The notes under the pieces are model-generated. The model worked only from the letters and a program-made list of their open reading frames with translations. It made no database searches and was not told the origin of the DNA. A stretch of 64,000 nt of DNA from Melanocharis versteri (lineage: Eukaryota; Chordata; Aves; Passeriformes; Melanocharitidae). The position numbers were made by a program, and so were the translations under genes. Below are positions 25,783 to 35,510 of the stretch, one piece after another (the stretch's first letter is position 1; each line of letters begins with the position of its first letter). Location: assembly GCA_013397845.1 (NCBI GenBank), contig VZTG01007673.1, forward strand, positions 186,001 to 250,000, given 5' to 3'.

Positions 25783-26672
25783 CCTGTGAAGGAGAAAAAA
25801 GATACATGGTTTGAAATCAAATCAAATAGCTGTTTTAAGATGATTGTTTTGGTTTGGAGAGTTTCTTACGTAAAATGTGTTCTTGGCTACATTTTTGAAG
25901 GAAGTATTGGATATAAATTAATATTTCATTTTGGAAATGTGGAAATGGAAGACTTTGGGGTTTTAATTCATAGTTTTTCAGCTCTGAGGCCATTATCTTG
26001 GTTCGGCTCGTATTTGTGAAGTTACCCTTAACTCCAAACAGTGTTGTGGCTGGGTCTGTGCTTACTTGCCCAACCTGAGCGAATCCGTGGCCTGCACGTC
26101 ACCCCTAATGTCAGGCAGTAGTCACTTGTCACAGCTGGGCTACAGGGGTGGCAGGGCTGGAGTGGAAATGGACGGGTCCTGAGTGGGTGGCCACGGCCTC
26201 TCTGTCCTGGGAGTGAGAGCTGACAAAGAACAGAACAGTCTGGGCTTTCTGTGACATAGTGTGAATTACTTCTTATGGCCCTTGTGAATGTTTGGCTATG
26301 TTGTTCCTTGGGGAATTGCTTCTGTGGCTCTTGGTTTTGTTCTCATCTTAACCTTTTCCTGCTCTTTTCTGCTGCAGGGGTGAACTTCTGCTCCTCTGTT
26401 TGGGTGTGTCACTGCACTGATGCTTAGAATGCCCTTTTCCTGAATCCAAATCTTGCTTCAGGCTGGCACTTTTCTTTCTGAGATATTTAGAACTAGGAAT
26501 TTCTAACTAAACAGCTACGTTCCTGAAGTTTTTATTATCTTTCAGTGCAGGGTGGCCTTCTGCTGTTCATTTTGCACTCTTTAAATTTAGGAACAAATCC
26601 TCTCTTTTCCCACATAAGATTTATTTCTTTTAATTTCCACTGGAATAAAATTTTCCTTTTTCCATGTCGCAG

Positions 26673-26732
26673 ATTCTGCTTTTCCAGGGAGGAAGCTAGC
26701 ACCATTTCTCTTATATACAGCTCTCTTATAAG
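26673..26732 (+). other. candidate exon (unrecognised, open frame)
   Basis: Two acceptors are available: after tccatgtcgcag, giving a start at 26673, or after ctgcttttccag, giving 26688. The donor after 26732 is TAAG|gtaagc. Either choice gives a length divisible by three (60 or 45 nt), and one frame is open, reading FCFSREEASTISLIYSSLIR for the longer form. No family is recognised. Confidence 0.15.
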
Positions 26733-27832
26733 GTAAGCTTGTTCATTCCTGTCAGACTGTTCTGAATTTTACATGTAAGACACGTCAGCTGGGGATAGGT
26801 AAATGTTAATTATAGAAGAGTGAATAAAAAGCTGGGATAGGTTTCAACTTCCTCTTTCATCTGCGTGAAATGATTGAGGATCACTTCACATTAAAGGGGA
26901 GAGATGTTATTTTAAAAATGTGAATTGCAGCCTTCATCTCACATGGATCACTTCCCACTGAGAGGAAGTGGCAGCAGCCACTTTGTAATGAAGACAAGAG
27001 TTGGCCAAGGCCAATTATTCATTGTGTAATTTTGAAAGAAAAAAAGAATGTTTTTACATTAATGGTTATATCTTGCAGTAACATGGAAAGGAGTTCCAAA
27101 CTCAGTGGTGTCTGCAGAGGGATGTTGTTGTATGATTGTTTTAATTTCTTGTTCTAGCGTCACGGAAAGCAAACAGGTACAGAAAGCACACTGAAATCTG
27201 TAAGATGCCTTGTCTGTGATCCTTGCCCGAAAGATCTTATGGTCTCCTTTTTGATACGTGAGATTTTAGCACTAACTGTTTAATCTAGGAATCTCCTCCT
27301 GTTGGGCTGTGTTACTTGCCAATAGCCTTGTGTTAGAGAGCTGAATTCCCTGGAATTAACAGTTAGCTGATAAACCAGAGAAAGCCCATTGCCATTATTT
27401 TGCATACCACCATTGGCTGTCTCTTGATATTGACTGGTTTAATTTCAAGCTTTTAAAATAAATAGTTTGAAATCTCCTTTGTTATACTTTTGGACACTTT
27501 TTTTTTTGCCTTAGAATGCTTAGCCCAGCCCTCCTGAGGTCACAAATACTTCTGCAATGCCTGCAATACTGTAAGAATGACAGCTACTGGATGCAGCAAG
27601 TTGGTGGCTGTGGTAATAATCTGCCTTATTTTTGCAGTGGGGTCATTAGTACAGGATGTTAAGGGAAGTTGAAAGACTCAGTAATTTGATTAGTGATATA
27701 AGGCCAAGTAACCCAAGCAGTTGAGTTGGACATATTTTTTACAGCAGTACTTGAAGGATGTCCCAAGTTTATAAAGCTTAGTGAAGGAAGAGAATGCAGG
27801 TTATTTTAGCTTTCAAATGACGTTTTTGACAG

Positions 27833-27998
27833 GGGAGAAAAAAGTATTCCATGCCTTATAAAAATAACTCAGATTTCGGAAAAATGTGTACTGAGATGAA
27901 CAAAATCCATTTGGGATGTAAAAACTTGGGCCACTCTATGTATTTGACTCCTCTGCTTTGGAATATGCATCAGTTCTGGAAATTGATTTTGTGCCAAG
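27833..27998 (+). other. candidate exon (unrecognised, open frame)
   Basis: The donor is excellent (CCAAG|gtaagt after 27998). The acceptor (gacgtttttgacag) is mediocre. The 166-nt segment is open from its first base for 55 codons, beginning GRKKYSMPYKNNSDF and ending KLILCQ, with one base left over. No domain is recognised, and nothing upstream or downstream of matching phase was found. Confidence 0.15.
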
Positions 27999-28899
27999 GT
28001 AAGTGGAATGTAGCAAATCGCACAAAATACTCAGCAAGGATACTGGAATAGTGCGTGGGACTTCACAGCCAGCCTCTTCCTTGTCTAATGAATGAGATCA
28101 TGGATAGTTCAAGTTGTGTAATCATGCTGACGTGGCAGAAACAAGCACTGTGGGGAGCCTGTGTCACTTATTCTCATTACATTCCTATGCATATAGAAGA
28201 TTCCACTGGAAGTACTCATACAGGTAGCTAAATGACACCAGCCTGATTTTCCTTATTAAAATAGTAAAAGTTAACAAGAAACTGTGATAAACTGTTAAAA
28301 ATGTGGAATCCAGGCCCTTTCCCATGAAGCAACAGCTAGATGTGTTAATGTGTCTTTCCAGCTCTCTGGATAGACCTGTGGTTTCCAAATTGTTGAAAAT
28401 ACTCCTTGTGACAGGAGAACTCCTGATACATAGGCATTCAAATTCCAGGATCCTTCTTCATATTCTCCTTTGGTTTTGATTCCCGTAACTTTCTTAGCGA
28501 ACAAACATGAATGCTGGAACAGTCACTGGTAAGGCTGATGGAAAAGAACCTGAACAAATTAGCAAGAAATGTGGATTTCAAGTTTGTAGTCAAGGGAATC
28601 AGAATAGGAAAAGCAATATTTAATGTAATCTTTCTTTAGAGAAAAAAGCAGAACAAAACATACAAATTCATTATTCAATAAGAGCTTGAGTTCTGTATAT
28701 TTAATATTCACTAAGATTTGATTGTAAATTGACAGTAAACCAAGTAACTTTCGTAAAACCTATTTGATGAATAAATTTAAATAATGAAGGCATTAGAGAA
28801 GATCGTGATCCTTTAGATTACAGCTTCAAATGATAAAAAGGATCAGCCATATGTTCGTAAAGAGCTGCTCTGGTTTGTTACTCTCTTGGTGATTAGTTT

Positions 28900-29760
28900 A
28901 TGGAAATTTCAGTATTGAAAAACAAACGTTGTTTTTCACCAGACAGATGAGCATTGTTCAACCCTAAAAATGTTGTTCTCAAGCTCTCAGTCTTTGTTCA
29001 TTTGTTTTTACAATCGATGAGATTGCAGCGTTATTTACAATGGTTGCCACCAATTATTAAAGTTGGAATTTGCTTTCAAAATGTGATAGTTAACTTAGTT
29101 GCCAACTAAGCCAGATACTGGTCTAAAATAGTTGGTTTTCACTCGGTGTATTTTTGTTGTTTGAGTCTGACTTATTTATGAGTTTGCAATAAAAAATAAT
29201 CACCGTGTATATGCAGTTTTCTGCTTATACTGTTGATATTTACAAGAAATAAAGAAAAACCTGTAATGTGCTCCATGTTTCTACAGCCCCAACCATTTGT
29301 TATTGGCATCTAGGAAGATTAAGTTCCAACAATTACAGTGCTTTTACATTTCTAGAAGCAGTGTGCACATCAGATGCTTTCTGCTTCTACAATGATGCAA
29401 AGCAGCCATATGCCTAGTTAACCATCTAATTAGGCTTTGCATCAGTGAAGCAATAGAAAAGGCCCAGAGTGTTTATTGTTCAAATCTCCAACATTAATTC
29501 ACCAGATTCACTTGTCAGCCTAGGAATTAGAGAGGAGCCAAAATGAGAGGCCTGCTGTTCAATACTTTGAAGCAGTCTCGTTAACAATCTCCGATTTCCC
29601 TCAATATTTTTTTTATTTTATAAAACATCACAGAAAAAAAGCTTCCAGGGCTCTGGCTTGAATGTTGGAAGCTATGTTTACAACATGCCTTCAAAAACCT
29701 GAGTGTTTCAGATTTCACTGCCATTTTGTTGGCAGGTAATAAGACAATGCGAGTAATGAG
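28900..29760. promoter_or_regulatory. conserved non-coding element / enhancer candidate
   Basis: The most enhancer-like block in the window. It is repeat-free, and AT-rich factor-like words are densely packed: CATTGTTCA and AACAAT (SOX type), CATCTAATTAGGC and TTAATTCACC (homeobox type), GTTCAAATCTCC, CCATTTGTTATTGG, and repeated GATGC/TGATGCAAAG words near 29390-29440. No acceptable coding exon is present. In vertebrates, blocks of this texture near developmental genes are often conserved and act as distal enhancers. That is inference here. Confidence 0.35.
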
Positions 29761-32339
29761 CTGGTTATTTTGCTTGTTGTTTAGAAACTCCTCCTGTGTG
29801 GAAATCCCACTGACAATTCTTCCATTATATTGGCTGGTTCTGTTACTACCCTATCACTACTGGTATTCTTCAATCCTGAAGGGACAGCCTGAATTATCAT
29901 AAGATTGTATAAAACTTTGGCTGATAAACTGTGAAAAATAGCTCCTTCTCTTTTTTTGCGTTACCTGACAAAGAACTTTTGCCTGTTTAGGAGGCAAAAG
30001 GGAAGCAAAAAGCACTGCAGGTGAAAAGTAATCAGATCAATTGGGACGTGGTATTTTCTCCTTTAAATGTGTCCCTAGTGGGTAAATAAATGAATATATG
30101 AAAATTATTTATTTTTCTATTGTCAGCTACTTTCACTCTTTTTCCCAGTCCTTGAATTTGACCATCAAATTCCAAACACATGCACGATCACTTGATGCAA
30201 AAAGAATGTTTATTTTTAAAAAATGTATAAATGAAAAAATACTAGCTTTGCACAGGTGGTCCTATAAAGCTTGTTTGCTTAACTGCATCCATTTGTGTGC
30301 AATCTTAAATAGTAACCAGTAAAATGAAAGCATTTGTGTTTGGGATATTTATGAAAAGAATTGAATAATGAAACTGGGAAAGCTCATGGAGACTGTGGGG
30401 AAAAGTGTGATCCAATATATTGTTTACAGATCTTTCTATGGGGATCATCCAAATTTTTCCTTAAACATAGATTTGAAACAACAGTATATCAGGGGTAACT
30501 GTGTTGGAAGGAATGATCTTCATGAGCAAACGTGTATTTGTTGTAAGGTCTTTTCTGTCTCTAACTTCTTTTCTGTCTCTAGCTTCTACAATCTGTGCTG
30601 CCAATGAGACAGATTTAAGATCAGTTTTTTCAAAGTGATTTTCACATTCAGACTGTCTTTTTTTTTTAAGACATTGCAAAACCCATAGTATATTATGTAG
30701 CGTAGAATTTCTCCTCATATCCTTCACATCCTGAATCTGTTTAGTCAAAGGCTTTGGACAATGAGTGAAGTGACCAACATTTGTTTTGGCAGCTAAAACT
30801 ACTTGCTACATCTGTCATTCATCTCTTGGAAACCCCTGAAATATAAAAATGAAGACAATGCTTAAAAGAAGTTATGTGTGAAAAAGCGCTATTGTCTATA
30901 TTGTCTAAGCAGTAGCAACCTAGGAACATTTTTCTTGGCTTTCTGTCTGGTTCTAAGGTTGATGAAGGAATCAAAGCCACTGTTTTTTTCAGGCTAGAAA
31001 GCCACTAGTAAAGAAAGCATGAATGTCCACCCCATGACTATGTTCACCTTATGTTGGAAATTTATTCCTGCAGCATCTAAAATTGATGCTTTCTTGGTCT
31101 TCAAGTTAATAATTATTAAAGTAACTGGTAGAATAAATGCAGGATGGCCCAGATAATAACATATTTGTGTTATTAAGGATGTCTTCTGGCTTGTTTTGGC
31201 AGGGGACCAGAGTCTTAAAAATGTTAGTTTCTATGTTTGCAGCCAGCATTTATGATCATGTGCATGGTGAGGTGTTAAATTAAAAGAATTTTACAGGTGT
31301 TAGTCTTACAGAAATGGGAAAGAGTAGAAAAGATTTCTTCATTTATGATCAAGACTTTGAAACTTTTTGAAATGAGTGTCAGAACATCACAGGATCAGAC
31401 ACTCTTCAATTGAGCTGATGTTGAGGTATATTTAAATTCTCTGCTCGTGTATGCGATTCGTTCTTTTTATAGGTCTCTCACTTGCACAACTTCCATTTTT
31501 GAGTGTAAATCTGTTGTTTGTTGAACACTGGAGCTCTAAATGGCAGAATGAGTTATCAGCCTCAAACGGAGGCAGGTCTCTGCCATCCCCTGGCCACAGA
31601 GCAGTCCCTTTGTGTTGCTCTGCAATGTCACAGCTGCTGCAGCCTGAAGGGTGGATGAGTACATTTCTTCTGCTTTCAGAGCACATCAGAGTACAATGGC
31701 TGAATGGAAGATTAACTATGAAAACATGAAACGTCTTTGTTGGGACACATTGCGTTAGATTCTGTGCCCGTGGTGTGGAGTGCTCTGCTTCCCCATGCTT
31801 TAAACAGATGGGTAGCTTGGTTATAGGAAGAATATTTGTATTATTTCTACAATCGTCTTACTGCTAATTTTTTCCTTAAGTTTTGGAAGCACATTGAGGG
31901 TGATACTCAACAATTCTGCCTTTAATTCCTGCTTGGACAGGTATTTCTGATACAGACCACCTGAGCACAGCTTTGGCTGGCTCCCATTTCTCCTGTTATA
32001 ACCTTGATTTCTCCTTCCTGTAAAAATATGCTTGTATATCCCTTTGGGGTCCAGCATTTTCTTTAAAAACAAGATTAGCAAATGAATTCAGCCTGAAATG
32101 GTTCTGTCAGTTTTGTGTTGTTTGGCTGCTCTGTGCCTGCGTGTCTATGGTATGCCTCTGTTTGTTACTAAAGGCAATGTGCAGGTTAAGCTTCCGTACT
32201 GAACTTAGAAACAGCTTCCCAAGTGTGCAGGACTGTTGGAAGGAGGTTATTATCTACTTCCCACTGCACATTTTCCTGAAGCTTCCTTTTTTTTTCTTTT
32301 TTTTTTTAATCCTCTGTTGCTGCCACACGCGCTAATGGA
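29761..32339. other. AT-rich single-copy DNA
   Basis: No gene is recognised. It holds a tandem 18-bp duplication at 30551-30586 and poly(T) tracts at 30658-30668 and 32287-32309. Frames of 64-95 codons on both strands lack domains. Confidence 0.5.
30551..30586. repeat. tandem 18-bp duplication
   Basis: TTTTCTGTCTCTAACTTC at 30551-30568 is followed directly by the same 18-mer with one substitution at 30569-30586. Confidence 0.9.
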
Positions 32340-33000
32340 TTTCTGTACAGGAAGCACGGAATCTTTCAAAAGGCTGGATTCAGCAATTTTACAAGGCCTG
32401 TAGTCCATTAAGCTGAGGGACCAGTTGAATCAAAGAGGCTGCACAGCCCCTAGTTTCAGTTTTGAAAGCAGTGGCCCCCAGGAATGAAATGTTATAAAAG
32501 ACGACAGACCTAATCTTTTATTTTTCTACCTTGGACTGAGTTCTATTTAGCAGCAACACGAAATTTCTATCAGGTTCCCTCCATACAGTCCTTTCAAGGC
32601 TCCAATAAAGGAATGAATGCCAGAGCAGAGCCTTTGCCCATTCAGATTTCAGCTCTGTTAGCTTTCAATACCAGAAATGTATTTAAAAGTGGGCAAGGTT
32701 TGTTAACTCTAATATACCACTGTCACTCATCCTGCTCCAAAAGAATCAAACTATATATGTGTTGGGATTTGCAATTCAAATGAAACCATTTTACTTCTTG
32801 AAAATGGGCTACTGTGGAGGAAGAAAAGGCTGTATAAAGGATCACATTAACCTACAGCAATAATATTATAACAGCACTGTTCGTGATACTATAGTTAGGA
32901 CTGTGCCAACTGGTTAATTTATGAGCCTTCTCCTTCCCTTTCTGAAATGCCCAGCTGCTTTTCCCCCAGCTTTAAAAATTTCTGATTAAAAGTCTCAAAA
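32340..33000. promoter_or_regulatory. conserved non-coding element candidate
   Basis: Repeat-free, evenly complex sequence with motifs such as CCATTAAGCTG, CAGCAATTTTAC, AGCTTTCAATACC and GTTAATTTATGAGC, and no fitting exon. The texture resembles the block at 28900-29760, and the two together would make a regulatory cluster. Not tested by alignment. Confidence 0.3.
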
Positions 33001-33902
33001 GTGCTCTGCTTGTCAGAAAACAGAATTCCGTAGACTCAGCTATCATCAGGTTTATTTCAAAATGGTTGTGAGGTTCTATGTTCTTTATTTATTGATTTTT
33101 AAGAGAAATATAACACCATTTTTTCCCCCATATGTTGCACATACATGATCACACTGCCATACTTTTTAACTGCCTAATTTCCTGAGAATCTTTGCTATTT
33201 AGCTTATTGCCTTGTTGCAGGGACTGAAAAGGAGCAGTAAGGACATATTTCAAAAGTTAGTAAACACAGACTTCAAGAAAACAGGAGGTTTTATCTGTCT
33301 TACAGAAATCATCACCAGTGACAGAGTTTATTGATAAAGTGTCTGGGCTGCATTTTGTGGGAAAGTAGTTGTGGGAAAGGTTCTCTGCTGTAATCAATGA
33401 TAATTAAATAAGAGGACATTTGGAAAGGTATTGCCTTTTAGGCTAATAGTCAGTGGAACTGTATATAACTGAGAATTAAAAATCTTACTCATAAAATAGC
33501 AGCATGGTGGGCTAGCAAGAATGAAACCAGAGGTATTAATCTTAACATTATTGGTTAATTCTATCACTGACATTAATGTTAAGGCTTTTAATACCAACAC
33601 TGCTATGGGTCTGACAGTTGGGGTCCAGGGTGTATGAAGAGAGGAGAACAGACCTCACAGCAGTGGAGCCAAATTTTCAAGCTAGACTTTTGCCTGAAGG
33701 GAAGGGAATTGCTTTCAGTGTCCTTGTAGCAAGTGTGCTACAGGGTACAAAACTGTGTGTGATCAAAGGAAAGGGAAATATTTCCAATGCTAGCCTCATA
33801 CCAGGGCAGATAGTACTAAGATAGAAACTTCCAGAAAAGCAATATGCTTCTGAATTCATCTGTATAAAAATATGAAGTATATTGGAAATAGTATCTGGAA
33901 GC

Positions 33903-33927
33903 CTATTTCCAGCCTATCTGGAAATAG
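33903..33927. repeat. inverted repeat with 10-bp perfect stem
   Basis: CTATTTCCAG at 33903-33912 is repeated as its reverse complement at 33918-33927, with a 5-base loop. A further TATCTGGAA copy just upstream makes a small cluster of related words. The hairpin is too short for a typical pre-miRNA. Confidence 0.85.
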
Positions 33928-34621
33928 AAGCCTAAATAAAAGGTCAGCTTTAAAAAGTGGATACTGTCAAGCAAAGCAGGAAAGTCTTGAAATAAGGTGC
34001 ATTCTTTTCAATTATTTTTGCTTCTGAATATGTGACTGAGGACTAGAGAAGGTGCTTACTTGACTCTATGTTCTACTTTTTAGTCTGTGAAAGTTTTTAT
34101 TTATAAAAATGCAGGAAGAATTAGAATAGAATTCTTCATGTTAGCTAGAGTGGTTATCCTATCGCTCATGAAAATGACCCAAAACCTACCCTATTTTTGC
34201 TAAAATGCTTATAAAGGGCTGCTTCTGCATCAAAGCTCATATTGGCTTTTGTGGGAGTTTTTGTGTGTGCACGTACATGTGTGTGATACAGGCTAGCACA
34301 GGGAAACACGAGATCAGGCCAGCACTTGTGGGCACTTTTCTAGCTGATCACTCTTTCAGTTCCATCTTTCAGAGTACCTTTGCCAAAATATTTCAAGATG
34401 TAAGTTATGAACTGCTCCCCAACCGGTATTTAATGTATTTTATCTGTATTGCGTATGTGAATATGAGCGTATGTCTAAACAAACTTAAGTAATTACTCAT
34501 ATGTAATTAGATATTTATACTCAGCATATGTTTAAGAAATTCGGTAGATACAAGTAGACTTACTGTGTAAATGTATTAATAGGTGTCTATATATGTGTAT
34601 TGATATTTATGGAGATTTTTG

Positions 34622-34635
34622 AGTGTGTGTGTGTT
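34622..34635. repeat. (GT)7 dinucleotide run
   Basis: Seven GT units, short. Confidence 0.8.
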
Positions 34636-35443
34636 TCCGTATCTATATTTTGCCAGCAGTGCAAATATGGGGAGAAAAAGGTTTAAGTCCAGGGCACTAA
34701 GGATCTCTGACTAACTCCTGTTACTACTCCTGCCTTACAGTTCGTGACTGAAGTCACTGAACACTGATTTAACTCCTATGGGCAACAGAAAATGCTGTTT
34801 ATGGGGCCTTGTCAATGTTGTCTTCAAGTTTTTGAATCTCAGTTTTTCACAGAAGGATTGAAAAAGAAAAGAGGATTTAGCAGTCCCTGTATTATGGAAA
34901 AACATTAGATCATTGTCTGAGAGGGATATTTTGAATGCACATTTTACCGTGAGCACGTCGGTTCGGGATCTGGGAACACCGAGTTCCTGGAACTGTGAAC
35001 GCTGTCTGTCCTTGCAGCAATGCAGGCTCAGAGCTGCTCCTGTGGCAAGAGCCAAAGTGCTCCAGCGGTGGACAGAGCTCCACCCACCTTTTGTGAACGA
35101 CAAGCTGGGCCAACATTAACACAGGATGTCGTCCCAGTTTCGCTGGCTACTTCTGTGGGATTTGTTTTCTGCTCCCGAGGCCAACTGGCCCGGCCTAGCT
35201 CGCATCAGTACGGTGAAGTCACCCTCACCGAAGAGAGGGACTGCATCCAGGGTCCCCCTGGGAAAGCATTCCCTGTTCAGGCTCACACCTGTCCTCACAG
35301 CGTTGTCCTGCAGAGTGCTCAGCCCAAAGCGGTGTCACTGATGAGATTTGAGAAGCCTGGATGATGTTGGGCTGGCTCCCCGGCCCTGTTTGCTCACACA
35401 GAGTCTCTGTCTGTGGAGACCTGGCTGTCGAATTGGTGGTTTC

Positions 35444-35461
35444 TTTGAGCACGTGCTCAAA
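35444..35461. promoter_or_regulatory. 18-bp perfect palindrome centred on an E-box
   Basis: TTTGAGCACGTGCTCAAA reads the same on both strands and centres on CACGTG, the site bound by MYC/MAX, USF, MITF/TFEB and CLOCK-type bHLH dimers. A perfect palindrome of this length is expected about 0.2 times in 64 kb. The extended GCACGTGC core resembles a high-affinity E-box. Confidence 0.5.
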
Positions 35462-35486
35462 AGGGATGCAGTGTAAATGTTGGGTG

Positions 35487-35508
35487 AATCTCATCTTTAG
35501 ATGAGATT
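35487..35508. repeat. inverted repeat, 10-bp arms, 2-base spacer
   Basis: AATCTCATCT and its exact reverse complement AGATGAGATT are separated by TT. It lies 25 bp from the E-box palindrome. It could bind a dimeric factor or form a cruciform. Confidence 0.85.
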
Positions 35509-35510
35509 TA

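Larger units (their letters stand above)
25783..28899. other. AT-rich single-copy DNA with two exon-like segments
   Basis: No gene is recognised. Exon-like segments at 26673-26732 and 27833-27998 are listed separately. The rest shows neither repeats nor domains. Confidence 0.5.
33001..34909. other. AT-rich single-copy DNA
   Basis: No gene is recognised. It contains a perfect 10-bp-stem inverted repeat at 33903-33927 and a (GT)7 run at 34622-34635. Confidence 0.5.
34910..35510. other. GC-richer patch ending in two palindromes
   Basis: Composition shifts to about balanced GC with many CpGs. A good acceptor sequence (ctgtctgtccttgcag) ends at 35017, and a 114-codon frame starts at an ATG just after it (35020-35364). 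No donor clearly ends it, it carries no domain, and overlapping frames on the other strand are as long. A real promoter, a terminal exon or an unrecognised repeat are all possible. The two palindromes at 35444-35461 and 35487-35508 lie at its right edge. Confidence 0.4.

Noticed and set aside
25500..25820. Lysine/glutamate/arginine repeat proteins on the minus strand
   Set aside because: Direct translation of the TTTTC array; no gene evidence.
29470..29490. GTTCAAATC, similar to a tRNA B box
   Set aside because: No A box at the right distance and no cloverleaf can be drawn.
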